Source of the DNA: Tunturibacter gelidoferens
GTDB lineage: Bacteria > Acidobacteriota > Terriglobia > Terriglobales > Acidobacteriaceae
Direction of reading: 5' to 3'
Length of the DNA stretch: 64,000 nucleotides
NCBI RefSeq assembly: GCF_040358255.1
Contig: NZ_CP132938.1
Location: 4,278,001 to 4,342,000, forward strand
Below are positions 1-10,202 of the stretch, one piece after another. Under the pieces are notes generated by a model, which worked only from the letters and a program-made list of their open reading frames with translations, was not told where the DNA came from and made no database searches. Position 1 is the first letter of the stretch; each line of letters opens with the position of its first letter. The position numbers were made by a program, and so were the translations under genes.

Positions 1-262
1 CGCAGCATTTACCGGAGTGTGCCTCCAGCCCCAGCAGCGCCCGAAGATTCACTGTCGTCAGCACCTCGCCGCGGTAAGGGACAACTCCCGCGATGAACGC
101 CGGCGACATCGGCACTCGTTGCAGATCCCGCTCCCCAAGCACCTCGCGTATCTTCCTTGTATCGATGCCGAACATCTCACTACCCGCATACAGTGAACAA
201 AGCGAGACGGCATCATTCTCGTCCTGAATCTCGTCGACCTTCTCCCGACCGGCTATTCTCAC
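1..262 (-). CDS. cheW: CheW-type chemotaxis coupling protein (3' part outside window)
   Basis: CheW-fold scaffold that couples chemoreceptors to CheA at the inner face of the membrane. About 87 N-terminal residues are visible, including the family-typical stretches FGIDTRKIREVL and VPYRGEVLTTVNLRALLGL. The start chosen is a GTG whose last bases overlap the cheA TGA (GTGA overlap at 259-262), with AGGAGGT just upstream inside cheA; an ATG at 277 is in the same frame but has no better ribosome site. The overlap implies translational coupling with cheA. The gene runs off the left edge, so the C-terminal half is not seen. Confidence 0.9.
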   Translation of the reverse strand, partial: MRIAGREKVDEIQDENDAVSLCSLYAGSEMFGIDTRKIREVLGERDLQRVPMSPAFIAGVVPYRGEVLTTVNLRALLGLEAHSGKCC

Positions 263-2448
263 GCGACCTCCTGCCATGCAGCCTTCGCCTTCACGCCAAA
301 CTCACGATGAACCTGCGTCAGCTTCTCCTTCACCAGGGCAAGCTCCATCCCCATCCCTTGGCTAGCCTCATCCTGATCGATCAACGTTCCGGTCGAAACA
401 TCCAGCACCTGCCGCACGACCATGCCGCCCCGCTGCGCTCCTCCCACACTGGCATCGCCACAAATCAGCACCGTTACCATCGTTTCCTCGCCGGCATGAC
501 GGGCAGCCTCCATCTCCATCAGCACATTCCCTTCATCTCTCAGCGGCAGCAGCTCGCCGCGATACTGCAGCAACGGCCTCCCACCCGCATACTCAATCTG
601 TCCCAGCGGAACGCTTTCAATCCGCTCCACCGCATCCAGCGGCAACGCTGTTCTCTCTCTCACTCGATCCTCAAAGATCAGGAATGATGTACCCGTGGCC
701 TCCTGCACCGCAGCCTCTCCCGCTCCAATTTCGGCAACCTCCTCTTCAATTGGCTTCACTCCTGCACGCGCAGCAGTTGCACCGATATCCAGAATCAAAG
801 CGAGCGTTCCATTCCCCAGCACTGTCGCGCCAGAGAACAAGCCGATCTCTCGCAGCACCGGCGAAAGCGGCTTCACCACAATCTCCTCAGGAGACATCAG
901 GTCATCAACTACCAGACCGTACCTGCAACCTTCGGCCTCAAGCACCGCCAGGTAGTGTCCCTTCGATTGGTCCGGATTATCAGCCTCCAATCCAAGCAGC
1001 CGGTCCAGCCACACCATTGGCAACAGACGCTCTCGCAGCCGGTACAGTTCGGACGAACCAATTCGCTGCACCACCTGCGCAAACTCTCGCTCCGGTATGT
1101 CCACCAGCTCCACCAGCGTGCTTTGCGGCAGCGCAAACGCCTGCCCTCCGCTCTTCACCACCAGCGAAGGAACAATCGCCAATGTCAGCGGCACCCTAAG
1201 GCGAAGCGTAGTACCCACACCTCTGCGCGATTCGACCTCAACGCTCCCGCCAACCTTCTCCACGTTGGCACGCACCACATCCATGCCGACGCCACGTCCC
1301 GAAACCGTAGTCACCGCAGCAGCAGTCGAAAATCCGGGCAGAAAAATAAGCTGCAGCGCCTCCCGCTCCGACATCCCCGCAGCATCTTCCGCCGTCACCA
1401 GATTGCGCTCGATCGCCTTCTGCAACACCCGCTCAATCGGAATTCCGGCGCCATCATCTTCAATCTCAATGACTACGGATCCACTCTGGTGGAATGCCTT
1501 CAGCCGCAGACACCCCTCAGCCGACTTCCCCGCCAGCACACGGTCCGCAGGAGACTCGATCCCATGATCGACCGCATTCCTCACCGCATGGGTCAGCGGA
1601 TCCTTGATCGCCTCCAGAAGACTCTTATCCAGCCCCGTCTCCTGCCCGCTGAACTCAACCCGCACCTCACGTCCGCACGTCCGCGCAAGATCCCGCACCA
1701 TCCGCGGAAACTTCCCAAACAGATTCCCTACCGGCTGCATCCGAGCCTGCATCACCGTCTCGCGCAGATCCGCCGTAACGCTATCCAGCCGCCGTGCCAG
1801 CTCAGGAAAGTTTGCCGCCTCCATCCCGCTCTGCAGCATCTGGTTGCGCGTCAACACCAGCTCGCCCACCAGGTTCATCATGCGGTTCAGCACATCCACA
1901 TCAATCCGCAGTGTCTTATCCGCGCTCGCCTTCTCGGTCACCACGGTCGGCTGCAAAGCAGGCGGGGCGCTACTGTTCGAAGCAACCGGCGCAGCACCCT
2001 CTAGCTTGGTCGTCTCCACCAGCGCGATCTGCGGAGCCTCGATCTCCGGCAACTCCGCGGGCACCTGCCCGTTCAACATCGCCAGTTCCGCGATCAGCTC
2101 GCCATCTTCATCACCGGCCCGAGTCCCTTCACTCCCGGTCTCTTCGATCAGCCCCAGAATCGCGCGCAGGCCATCCATCAGGCGAAGCAGTCCGCTGATC
2201 AGATCCGAGGTCACCCCAAGTCTGCCGTCCCGCAGCGACCCCAGCAGATGCTCTCCCGCATGCGCCAGCTTCTCCAGTCGGTCGAATCCCAGAAAACCCG
2301 TCGTCCCCTTGATCGTATGGACGGCGCGGAAGATCTCACCCAGCAATCCAGTATCGTCAGGCCGCATCTCCAGCTCGGTCAGGCACCGTTCCATCCGGTC
2401 CAGACCCTCCTGGCTCTCCGCAATAAACTCTTTGGTTAGCTCGTCCAC
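259..2448 (-). CDS. cheA: Chemotaxis histidine kinase CheA
   Basis: Histidine kinase of the chemotaxis pathway, phosphorylating response regulators of the CheY/CheB type. Order of domains: N-terminal Hpt domain with the phosphorylatable His in AVHTIKG (about residue 44), dimerisation domain near 180-240, HATPase domain with HAVRNAVDHGIE and GRGVGMDVV, then a CheW-like P5 domain and a second CheW-like region before the C-terminus. No obvious CheY-binding P2 domain is seen; the linker after the Hpt is short and acidic. The start is placed at a GTG giving MDELTKEF; an in-frame ATG 48 bases upstream (2496) would add 16 residues unlike the family. It faces cdd divergently and is followed by overlapping cheW. 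Confidence 0.92.
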   Translation of the reverse strand: MDELTKEFIAESQEGLDRMERCLTELEMRPDDTGLLGEIFRAVHTIKGTTGFLGFDRLEKLAHAGEHLLGSLRDGRLGVTSDLISGLLRLMDGLRAILGLIEETGSEGTRAGDEDGELIAELAMLNGQVPAELPEIEAPQIALVETTKLEGAAPVASNSSAPPALQPTVVTEKASADKTLRIDVDVLNRMMNLVGELVLTRNQMLQSGMEAANFPELARRLDSVTADLRETVMQARMQPVGNLFGKFPRMVRDLARTCGREVRVEFSGQETGLDKSLLEAIKDPLTHAVRNAVDHGIESPADRVLAGKSAEGCLRLKAFHQSGSVVIEIEDDGAGIPIERVLQKAIERNLVTAEDAAGMSEREALQLIFLPGFSTAAAVTTVSGRGVGMDVVRANVEKVGGSVEVESRRGVGTTLRLRVPLTLAIVPSLVVKSGGQAFALPQSTLVELVDIPEREFAQVVQRIGSSELYRLRERLLPMVWLDRLLGLEADNPDQSKGHYLAVLEAEGCRYGLVVDDLMSPEEIVVKPLSPVLREIGLFSGATVLGNGTLALILDIGATAARAGVKPIEEEVAEIGAGEAAVQEATGTSFLIFEDRVRERTALPLDAVERIESVPLGQIEYAGGRPLLQYRGELLPLRDEGNVLMEMEAARHAGEETMVTVLICGDASVGGAQRGGMVVRQVLDVSTGTLIDQDEASQGMGMELALVKEKLTQVHREFGVKAKAAWQEVA

Positions 2449-2535
2449 ACACCTTATATCGGGCGGAGAGCGGCAACCATGAGGCACCCCCACCACTTGC
2501 TATCGCCCTCCGCACCCGATAGCCTCACTCACATC

Positions 2536-2970
2536 ATGTCCTCCGAACCCTCCGCCGAACGCCCCAGCGCCCTCACTCCCGCACAAATCGCCAGCCTGCA
2601 GCAGCAAGCCGCCGCCGTTGCCCATCACGCCTACGCCCCCTACAGCAACTTCCGCGTCGGCGCCGCCCTCCTCCTCACCGACGGTACTATCGTAACCGGC
2701 TGCAACGTCGAAAACGCCTCCTACCGCCTCACCACCTGCGCCGAGCAGACCGCCATCACCTCCGCCGTCGCCCTTCGCGGCCCCGGCATCCGCATCCGAG
2801 CCATCGCCGTCGCCAACCTCAACGCCACCGCCAGCCAGCCCTGCGGAGCCTGCCGCCAGACCATCCACGAGTTCAGCACCCCCGACACCATCGTCTTCTT
2901 CCCCGCCGAAGCCGACACCACCGCCCAGGCCACAATCGCAGAGCTTCTACCCGCGGCCTTCCTCCTCTAA
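2536..2970 (+). CDS. cdd: Cytidine deaminase
   Basis: Deaminates cytidine and deoxycytidine to uridine and deoxyuridine in the cytosol. The 144-residue protein has the zinc-site pattern of the small tetrameric class: C68-A-E70, with Glu70 as proton shuttle, and PCGACR with C103 and C106, so three Cys ligands. Substrate-binding NVENASY lies at 58-64. The start ATG at 2536 was preferred to an ATG at 2479, which would add 19 residues of low complexity. It sits 27 bases upstream of deoA, so the two are probably one pyrimidine-nucleoside salvage operon. Confidence 0.93.
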   Translation: MSSEPSAERPSALTPAQIASLQQQAAAVAHHAYAPYSNFRVGAALLLTDGTIVTGCNVENASYRLTTCAEQTAITSAVALRGPGIRIRAIAVANLNATASQPCGACRQTIHEFSTPDTIVFFPAEADTTAQATIAELLPAAFLL

Positions 2971-2997
2971 ATCGTAACCAACATCGATACATATCCA

Positions 2998-4401
2998 ATG
3001 ACCAAAACTCATCACCCCATCGACGTCATCCTCCACAAACGCGACGGCCGCGTCCTCACCGACGACGAGATCCAAGCCTTCATCCATGCCCTCGTCCAAC
3101 GCACGCCACAAAAACAACTTGTCACCGACGCCCAGATCGCCGCCTTCCTCATGGCCGTCTTCCACCGCGGCCTCACCGCGCAAGAACTCGCCACCCTCAC
3201 CGCCTCCATGCGCTACTCCGGCGAGACCTTCGACGCCGCCCCCCTCCACACCTTCACTGTCGACAAGCACTCCACCGGCGGCGTCGGCGACAAGACCTCG
3301 CTCCTCATCGCCCCCATCCTAGCCGCCGCGGGCCTCGCCTCGCCAACACCGTCAGGAATCCCCGGCATCTGCGTCCCCATGATCTCCGGCCGCAGCCTCG
3401 GTCACACCGGCGGCACACTCGACAAGCTCGAAACCATCCCCGGCTTCAAAACCCAACTCACCCTCGACCAGATCTTCCTCTCCCTCGAAAAGTGCGGCGC
3501 CGCCCTCGTCGGCCAGACCCCGCGTCTAGTCCCCGCCGACCGCATCCTCTACGCCCTCCGCGATCACACCGGCACCGTCGAATCTCCCTACCTCATCACC
3601 GCCAGCATCATGAGCAAAAAACTAGCCGAAGACCTCAACGCCCTGGTCCTCGACGTCAAAACCGGCAGTGGCGCCTTCATGCCCACCTATGAACAATCAA
3701 AGCTCCTCGCCGAACTCATGGTCCAGACCGGCGAATCCTCCGGCACCCGCACCATCGCCCTGCTCACCAATCACGACGAACCCCTCGGCCGCTTCGCCGG
3801 CAACTGGATCGAAGTCTGGGAGTGCGTCGACATCATGCGCGCCAAACGGACGGAAGACCGCCACCCCATGTCCGCCGATCTCATCCATCTCTCGAACATT
3901 CTCGCCGGCTGGATGCTTCATCTCGCCGGCCACGCCGACAGCCCCGAAGAAGGAGCAAAGCTCTCCGACGAGATCCTCCTCAGCGGCGCAGCCTTCAAAG
4001 CCTGGCTCAGAATCGTAGCCATCCAGTGCGGCGACGTCTCCCTCTTCCACGACCCCGCCGCTCACCATCAGCCCACTGCCTCCCGCACCCTCACCGCCAC
4101 CCACTCCGGATACCTCGCCTCCATGGACTGCAAACAAGTAGGCTGGGCCGTCCAACGACTCGGCGCAGGCCGCGCCAAACCCGGTGATCCCGTCAGCGCC
4201 CACGCCGGTATCGAGATGCATGCCAAGCTGGGAGACCCGATCAAAGCAGGCCAGCCCCTCGTCACCCTCTTCAGCGAAGACATCTCACTACTCGACGAAC
4301 CCGAGAGCATGCTCCGCGAAACCCTCCACATCGCCGCGAGCCCGCCTCAACTCCAACCGCTCCTGCGCGAAGTCATCACGAAGAACACCCTCTCCTCCTG
4401 A
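2998..4401 (+). CDS. deoA: Thymidine / pyrimidine-nucleoside phosphorylase
   Basis: Phosphorolysis of thymidine, deoxyuridine or uridine to base plus (deoxy)ribose 1-phosphate. At 467 residues it is slightly longer than usual (430-440). The phosphate-binding segment DKHSTGGVGDKTS is at 89-101 and the family signature SGRSLGHTGGTLDKLE at 130-145. The C-terminal alpha/beta domain contains the AKLGDPIKAGQPL turn typical of the family. It follows cdd in the same direction. Thymidine phosphorylase and broad pyrimidine-nucleoside phosphorylase cannot be told apart here, so the symbol is provisional. Confidence 0.9.
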   Translation: MTKTHHPIDVILHKRDGRVLTDDEIQAFIHALVQRTPQKQLVTDAQIAAFLMAVFHRGLTAQELATLTASMRYSGETFDAAPLHTFTVDKHSTGGVGDKTSLLIAPILAAAGLASPTPSGIPGICVPMISGRSLGHTGGTLDKLETIPGFKTQLTLDQIFLSLEKCGAALVGQTPRLVPADRILYALRDHTGTVESPYLITASIMSKKLAEDLNALVLDVKTGSGAFMPTYEQSKLLAELMVQTGESSGTRTIALLTNHDEPLGRFAGNWIEVWECVDIMRAKRTEDRHPMSADLIHLSNILAGWMLHLAGHADSPEEGAKLSDEILLSGAAFKAWLRIVAIQCGDVSLFHDPAAHHQPTASRTLTATHSGYLASMDCKQVGWAVQRLGAGRAKPGDPVSAHAGIEMHAKLGDPIKAGQPLVTLFSEDISLLDEPESMLRETLHIAASPPQLQPLLREVITKNTLSS

Positions 4402-4414
4402 GTCACAGCCACCG

Positions 4415-4451
4415 CAAAAAAAGAAGACCCGGAGACTTTCGTCGCCGGGTC
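4415..4451 (-). terminator. Intrinsic terminator of the secreted-protein gene
   Basis: Stem GACCCGG (4426-4432) pairs with CCGGGTC (4445-4451). Read on the minus strand the hairpin is followed by TTCTTTTTTT. It lies 25 bases past the stop of the minus-strand gene ending at 4476 and also faces the deoA end. Confidence 0.8.
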
Positions 4452-4475
4452 CGACTCGCTCGAAGAATGCAACTA

Positions 4476-4901
4476 CTAGTTGAGCGCGATCAGAACATCG
4501 TGATTGTCGCGTACGGACGCTTCCTGCGTCTGAGCCTTGGCCCACTTCTCCTGCTTCGACGTCGGCAGGTGGCATGTCATCGACTCGTTCGTGGTGCGAA
4601 TCTCACTAAGGAAGTACTGCCCGGCGTAACGGTGGAAGACCAGCTTATTGTCCGCGGAGGCGCGATAGTCAGGCACTGTGATAGCCATCACGGCAACGCC
4701 CTTCTCTCGATCCGAAATCGTAAGCGTTCTGGGCGAGCTGGAGTCGTTGCCGATGGTGTAATGCCCGGCAGGGAGCGTGCGACCATTCACCGTGAAGTTG
4801 AAGGGAACGTTTGCCGTGACCTTATGATCCTGGGCCAAAGCGCTACCAGCGGTGGCGATACCGGCGGCGACGAAGAGTGCGATTGCAGTAAGGTTTTTCA
4901 T
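4476..4901 (-). CDS. Small secreted protein of an acidobacterial-type family
   Basis: 141 residues. A signal peptide is clear: basic MKN, hydrophobic TAIALFVAAGIATAG, then SALA before QDHKV. The mature part begins with KVTANVPFNFTVNGRTLPAGHYTI and reads as a compact beta-rich domain. Proteins with this opening are numerous in Acidobacteriota and have no established function; that statement is from general knowledge, not from a search. It is monocistronic with its own terminator. Upstream is a 430-base intergenic region with paired direct repeats. Confidence 0.8.
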   Translation of the reverse strand: MKNLTAIALFVAAGIATAGSALAQDHKVTANVPFNFTVNGRTLPAGHYTIGNDSSSPRTLTISDREKGVAVMAITVPDYRASADNKLVFHRYAGQYFLSEIRTTNESMTCHLPTSKQEKWAKAQTQEASVRDNHDVLIALN

Positions 4902-5333
4902 GACGATCTCCTTTGTGAGATACCTCTCTCAGGTCCCGATTGGTCTCTGGATTTCGTTCTCTCCGGAGCTTCCTGTTATGCCCGGATATATTGCAACCAC
5001 ATGGCCAAACCAAGCCAAACTCCCGCCAATTAAGAACCCGCGTCTGTTTGCAATGAGATAGCGTCCCCGCACCCGTTCGCCGAACAACCAGGTCAATCCC
5101 CACTCCGTTCAGCTGGTATCCGAATGGTTCCCATCGGGTATCCGATCGGTTCCCACCCGCCACGTCGGTTCCTGAAATCGCCTGTTCCCACACTCATCGA
5201 GATACCTCATTGGTGGTTAGAAGACCACCATCGATATCGGCCGTTCAAAATGAAACCACTATCGGCATTGCAGTTAGAAGTTGCGACGATAGACAAGCTA
5301 GCAGAGGATCAACAGACACCTTCGCTCCGCACC
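4902..5333. other. Intergenic region with possible transposon-end remnant
   Basis: 432 bases without a convincing gene. The first part is presumably the promoter of the small secreted protein. It contains two 21-bp direct repeats at 5115-5157. On the minus strand, from about 5193, it reads as a TGTGGGAAC start followed by several GGAACC-containing repeats. From about 5210 onward base composition shifts towards AT, continuing into the FkbM gene. Confidence 0.55.
5115..5157. repeat. Two 21-bp direct repeats, 22-bp period
   Basis: GGTATCCGAATGGTTCCCAT (from 5115) and GGTATCCGATCGGTTCCCAC (from 5137) differ at few positions. The period of about two helical turns would suit a dimeric DNA-binding protein. 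The same strings also fit the multiple short terminal repeats found at ends of IS21-family elements, continuing to TGTGGGAAC at about 5193 on the minus strand. Confidence 0.7.
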
Positions 5334-5993
5334 TTAGCCTTTATCCAGCAAATACAAAGCATTACCAAAACTAAGCCTCTCGTTGTGTCCTCGAAAAAAC
5401 GAATACAACCCATGAAGATAGAAGCCTGATGATTTCAAGTGGTCGTCCAGAGCTGAAAACAGCGGCATATCTCTATATGCTGGAGTGAAGTACACCTCAA
5501 TAAAGACAGCTTTGATCGCCCTGCGGCTAAACGTCTCTACCGCTCCGTTCAACACGCGCGTCTCTGCTCCTTCTACGTCTATTTTAAGAATATCGATCTC
5601 ATGGACACGATAAGAGCTACAGATATTGTCGACGGTATCTGTCGCCACATCGATGGTTCGTCTTGCGCCATTGCCTCTCACAAGCAATGAGTTTGTATAG
5701 CTCTCATCACCAATGTTCAGTTGTGCGCTACCTTTGAGATCTGATAGAGCAAGCCGCATAGGAGTGAACTTATAGCTGAGACAGTGCTCTAATTCCTTGA
5801 ACGGCTCTGGCGCTGGTTCAAAAGACCATATATTGGCTTGTGGATACAGTCTGCGATAGTTCTTTGCGGTTTGACCTACGTTAGCGCCCACATCGAAGAT
5901 GGTAGCTGCATTCGGAATCATGCGCAGATGGTCGTCATCTGAATTGAAGGAACGAACCCCTAAGATCTTACGAACTTTGGATCGTAATGACAT
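5334..5993 (-). CDS. FkbM-family SAM-dependent methyltransferase
   Basis: 219 residues. SAM-binding motif I is FDVGANVGQ at 33-41, and the FkbM-type motif DILKIDVEGAE is at 134-144. FkbM-family enzymes usually O-methylate sugars, glycolipids or secondary metabolites; the substrate cannot be read here. No glycosyltransferase genes are adjacent. Codon use is much less GC-biased than in flanking genes (many A/T third positions), and the gene lies in an AT-richer island next to a possible transposon end, so recent acquisition is likely (inference). Confidence 0.85.
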   Translation of the reverse strand: MSLRSKVRKILGVRSFNSDDDHLRMIPNAATIFDVGANVGQTAKNYRRLYPQANIWSFEPAPEPFKELEHCLSYKFTPMRLALSDLKGSAQLNIGDESYTNSLLVRGNGARRTIDVATDTVDNICSSYRVHEIDILKIDVEGAETRVLNGAVETFSRRAIKAVFIEVYFTPAYRDMPLFSALDDHLKSSGFYLHGLYSFFRGHNERLSFGNALYLLDKG

Positions 5994-6302
5994 ACGTTCC
6001 CCTTCGATTCTTCCTCTTCATAACAAGAATGAGCCTTGTTTATTCCATCTACATGGTACGTACTCATTATTTCGGCTGAAGAGCGATGTTAAGCGATTTC
6101 TTGTCACACCTGAATAAGTGGCATCGAGCTTTTTCCGTTTATTGACAAAGGTTGCCTCGCTAAAGAGCCTGTCCTGTCTCTTGCTCCTCTTTACCTGACA
6201 CCGATCTCCAGCTCAACGCAACGTGCCGGCTATTTCTACTTATTCGAGAGACAGGTCTTTTGTCGGCCGCATCAGATACACTTTCAATCAACGGAGGCCC
6301 CG
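5994..6302. other. Divergent intergenic region, AT-richer
   Basis: About 310 bases between the FkbM gene (minus) and the FHA regulator (plus). It should hold promoters for both. The ribosome site GGAGG lies just before the regulator start. A TGGCAT string near 6120 was considered as part of a sigma-54 promoter but lacks the required GC at -12. Nothing else recognisable. Confidence 0.5.
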
Positions 6303-8162
<1,860 letters not shown>

Positions 8163-8194
8163 TATCAAGCGCTTGCTGTCATCAGGCCCTTGCT

Positions 8195-8224
8195 GTCATC
8201 CTGAGCGCAGCGAAGGATCCCGAC
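8195..8224 (+). repeat. Type A hairpin repeat
   Basis: GTCATCCTGAGCGCAGCGAA followed by GGATCCCGAC. The outer stem is ATCCT with AGGAT. Other type-A copies in this window use ATTCC/GGAAT, ATTCT/AGAAT or ATCCCC/GGGGAT, so pairing is kept while sequence changes. Confidence 0.8.
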
Positions 8225-8303
8225 ACATCCCACGCACCCCATACCGCTCGAACCTTCCAGCCCAAACGCTCCAACCGTTCCAGCTTCTCCCTGCCACAAA
8301 AAT

Positions 8304-8370
8304 CGTCATCTCGACCGAAGCTGTTCACAGTTTCATCGTGAACAGCGTAGCGGAGAGACCCCCGCATTTG
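8304..8370 (+). repeat. Type B hairpin repeat
   Basis: Fixed left flank CGTCATCTCGACCGAAG, perfect stem GCTGTTCAC (8320-8328) with GTGAACAGC (8338-8346), fixed right flank GCGGAGAGACCCCCGCATTT. Other copies in the window: 26705, 26814, 26924, 32038 and 58612. Confidence 0.85.
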
Positions 8371-8400
8371 CCTTTGCCTTTGCCTTTGCCTTTGCCGTTG
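8367..8400 (+). repeat. TGCCTT hexanucleotide tandem
   Basis: About five units of TGCCTT following the type-B repeat. A comparable but shorter tract occurs near 58500-58540, also beside repeats. Slippage-prone, noncoding. Confidence 0.85.
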
Positions 8401-8434
8401 CTGCCCTTGCCACAGCCGTTGTCCGTTCTTCGCC

Positions 8435-8464
8435 GTCATCCTGAACGACGTGAAGGATCCCGAC
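8435..8464 (+). repeat. Type A hairpin repeat
   Basis: GTCATCCTGAACGACGTGAA then GGATCCCGAC; outer stem ATCCT/AGGAT as in the copy at 8195. Confidence 0.8.
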
Positions 8465-8563
8465 GAACTCCGCCCTGCCCAAAACCGCTCGTCCCTTTCA
8501 ACCCACGCACTGCTGCCTGTTCCATATCGCCTGGGTTCATCCAGCCAACAAATCCACCTCCAC

Positions 8564-8860
8564 CTACCCGCCAGCCACCGCAGCAATCACCAGAAACGGC
8601 TCAACCCCCTTCCCCACAGCCTCAGGCAACAAAGCCTCCGGCGGCTCATGCGACAGATCCTCCCCACATGCAAAGAATCGCAGAAACGCCCTGCGCTTCA
8701 TCGTTCCATGCTCCCGAATCGTCCCGCACAACATCGGATACTTCGCCTCTAGCGCATCCAGCACAGAGCGCTGCGTCACCGCGCCCCCAACCTCAAGCAT
8801 CACCTCGCCACTCACACCCGCCAAAGTTCGCAGATGCGCCGGCAGCAAAATACGAATCAT
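8564..8860 (-). CDS. MoaD/ThiS-family ubiquitin-like protein
   Basis: 98 residues, beta-grasp type. It opens with IRILLPAHLRTLAGV and ends exactly in VAGG, the exposed C-terminal Gly-Gly that MoaD and ThiS use for adenylation and thiocarboxylation. The start ATG overlaps the stop of the upstream BNR-repeat gene by 4 bases (ATGA), so the two are translationally coupled. No molybdopterin or thiamine genes are nearby, so a generic sulfur-carrier or modifier role linked to the partner is more likely than MoaD proper. The longer central segment (about 15 residues more than E. coli MoaD) is unusual. Confidence 0.82.
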   Translation of the reverse strand: MIRILLPAHLRTLAGVSGEVMLEVGGAVTQRSVLDALEAKYPMLCGTIREHGTMKRRAFLRFFACGEDLSHEPPEALLPEAVGKGVEPFLVIAAVAGG

Positions 8861-10014
8861 GCGAGCGTCCGCGACTCAGAGGACAAGGGCTGCGACCCCG
8901 AATCCAAGGTCTGCACCTCCACCGACAACACCGCCGGCAGATCCCGCACAATCGGCGTCCAGCTGTCTCCGCCATCGGAGGACCCATACACCTGCCCTCC
9001 CGTCGTGCCAAAGTAAACCCCGCACTCGTCCAGTGAATCCACCGCCATTGCGTCGCGCAGCACATTCACATAACAATCCTTCTGCGGCAGCCCCTTCGTC
9101 AGCGCCTCCCACTCATTGCCGCCCGATCTGCTCCGATAAACCCGCAGTCTCCCATCCAGCGGAAAGTGTTCCGAGTCGCTCTTGATCGGCACCACAAAGA
9201 CCGTCTCCGGCTCATGCGCATGCACATCAATCACAAATCCAAAGTCCGTTGGCAGATTCCCGCTGACCTCTCGCCACGAATCGCCTGCATTGTCACTGCG
9301 CATCACGTCCCAGTGCTTCTGCATAAACAGCACTCCAGGTCGGGACGGATGCATCGCGATGTGATGAACACAATGCCCGACCTCCGCCGTCGGATCAGGA
9401 ATCTGCTCCGATCGCAGCCCCTGGTTAATCGGCTTCCACGTCTTCCCCGCGTCGTCCGTTCGAAATGCACCCGCCGCCGAAATGGCAATAAAAATTCTCG
9501 CCGGATCACTCGGATCAAGAATGATCGTATGCAGGCACATGCCACCCGCCCCCGGCTGCCAGTGCGGCCCCGAACCATGCCCACGCAACCCTGACAGCTC
9601 CTCCCAACTCCCTCCCCCATCCGCCGACCGAAACAGCGCCGCATCCTCCACCCCCGCGTACACCTCATCCACGTTGCTCAGCGAAGGCTCCAGATGCCAC
9701 ACCCTCTTGAACTCCCACGGATGCGGCGTCCCGTCATACCACTGGTGGGTCCCCGGCACCCCGTCGTAAAGAAACTTGTTCCCCGCCTGCACCCACGTCG
9801 CCCCACCATCATCCGACCGCTGAATCACCTGCCCGAACCATCCACTCGACTGCGACGCATACAAACGGTTCGGATCAACCGGCGATCCCTTCACGTGATA
9901 GATCTCCCAGCCCGCAAAGTGCGGCCCCGTAATCTCCCACCTCTCCCGCTTCCCATCTGAAGTCATCACAAAAGCGCCCTTGCGCGTGCCAACCAGCAAT
10001 CTCACCTTGCTCAT
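8857..10014 (-). CDS. BNR/Asp-box repeat beta-propeller protein (sialidase-like fold)
   Basis: 385 residues. Repeated Asp-box strings such as SDDGGATW, SADGGGSWEE, TDDAGKTWKP, SDNAGDSWRE and SSDGGDSWTP mark successive propeller blades. No signal peptide is seen at MSKVRLLVGTRKGAF, so the protein is probably cytosolic, unlike true sialidases. Catalytic residues of sialidases cannot be assigned. It is the first gene of a pair with the MoaD/ThiS-like protein (ATGA overlap). The combination recurs, to my knowledge, in several soil phyla, but its role is not established. The C-terminal tail (about 20 residues) is low complexity. Confidence 0.82.
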   Translation of the reverse strand: MSKVRLLVGTRKGAFVMTSDGKRERWEITGPHFAGWEIYHVKGSPVDPNRLYASQSSGWFGQVIQRSDDGGATWVQAGNKFLYDGVPGTHQWYDGTPHPWEFKRVWHLEPSLSNVDEVYAGVEDAALFRSADGGGSWEELSGLRGHGSGPHWQPGAGGMCLHTIILDPSDPARIFIAISAAGAFRTDDAGKTWKPINQGLRSEQIPDPTAEVGHCVHHIAMHPSRPGVLFMQKHWDVMRSDNAGDSWREVSGNLPTDFGFVIDVHAHEPETVFVVPIKSDSEHFPLDGRLRVYRSRSGGNEWEALTKGLPQKDCYVNVLRDAMAVDSLDECGVYFGTTGGQVYGSSDGGDSWTPIVRDLPAVLSVEVQTLDSGSQPLSSESRTLA

Positions 10015-10202
10015 CGTCCGCTCCTCTCAGCATCAGTCCCGATAGCCCATCTCCGGTGAATACGATCAGGTCCCCATTTTGTTCACGCCAATGTACCACC
10101 AACCCTGCTCCGTTGAGGAAATCCCTAGGCCCCTCCCCTCCCACCCAGTACACTCAACCAAAGCAATCACACTGCCTCCATCCCGCAGTAGGAGCAAAGC
10201 CT

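Larger units (their letters stand above)
8163..8563. other. Repeat-rich intergenic region
   Basis: Four hundred bases between convergent genes (regulator on plus, MoaD-like on minus). It contains two type-A hairpin repeats, one type-B repeat and a TGCCTT hexanucleotide run, listed separately. No supported coding sequence. Confidence 0.7.

Noticed and set aside
6110..6140. Sigma-54 promoter upstream of the FHA regulator (TGGCAT...)
   Set aside because: The -12 GC element is missing at the required spacing.
8173..9036. 287-residue plus-strand frame over repeats and the MoaD-like gene
   Set aside because: Crosses type A and B repeats and runs antisense to two well-supported genes; Pro/Arg/His-rich shadow composition.
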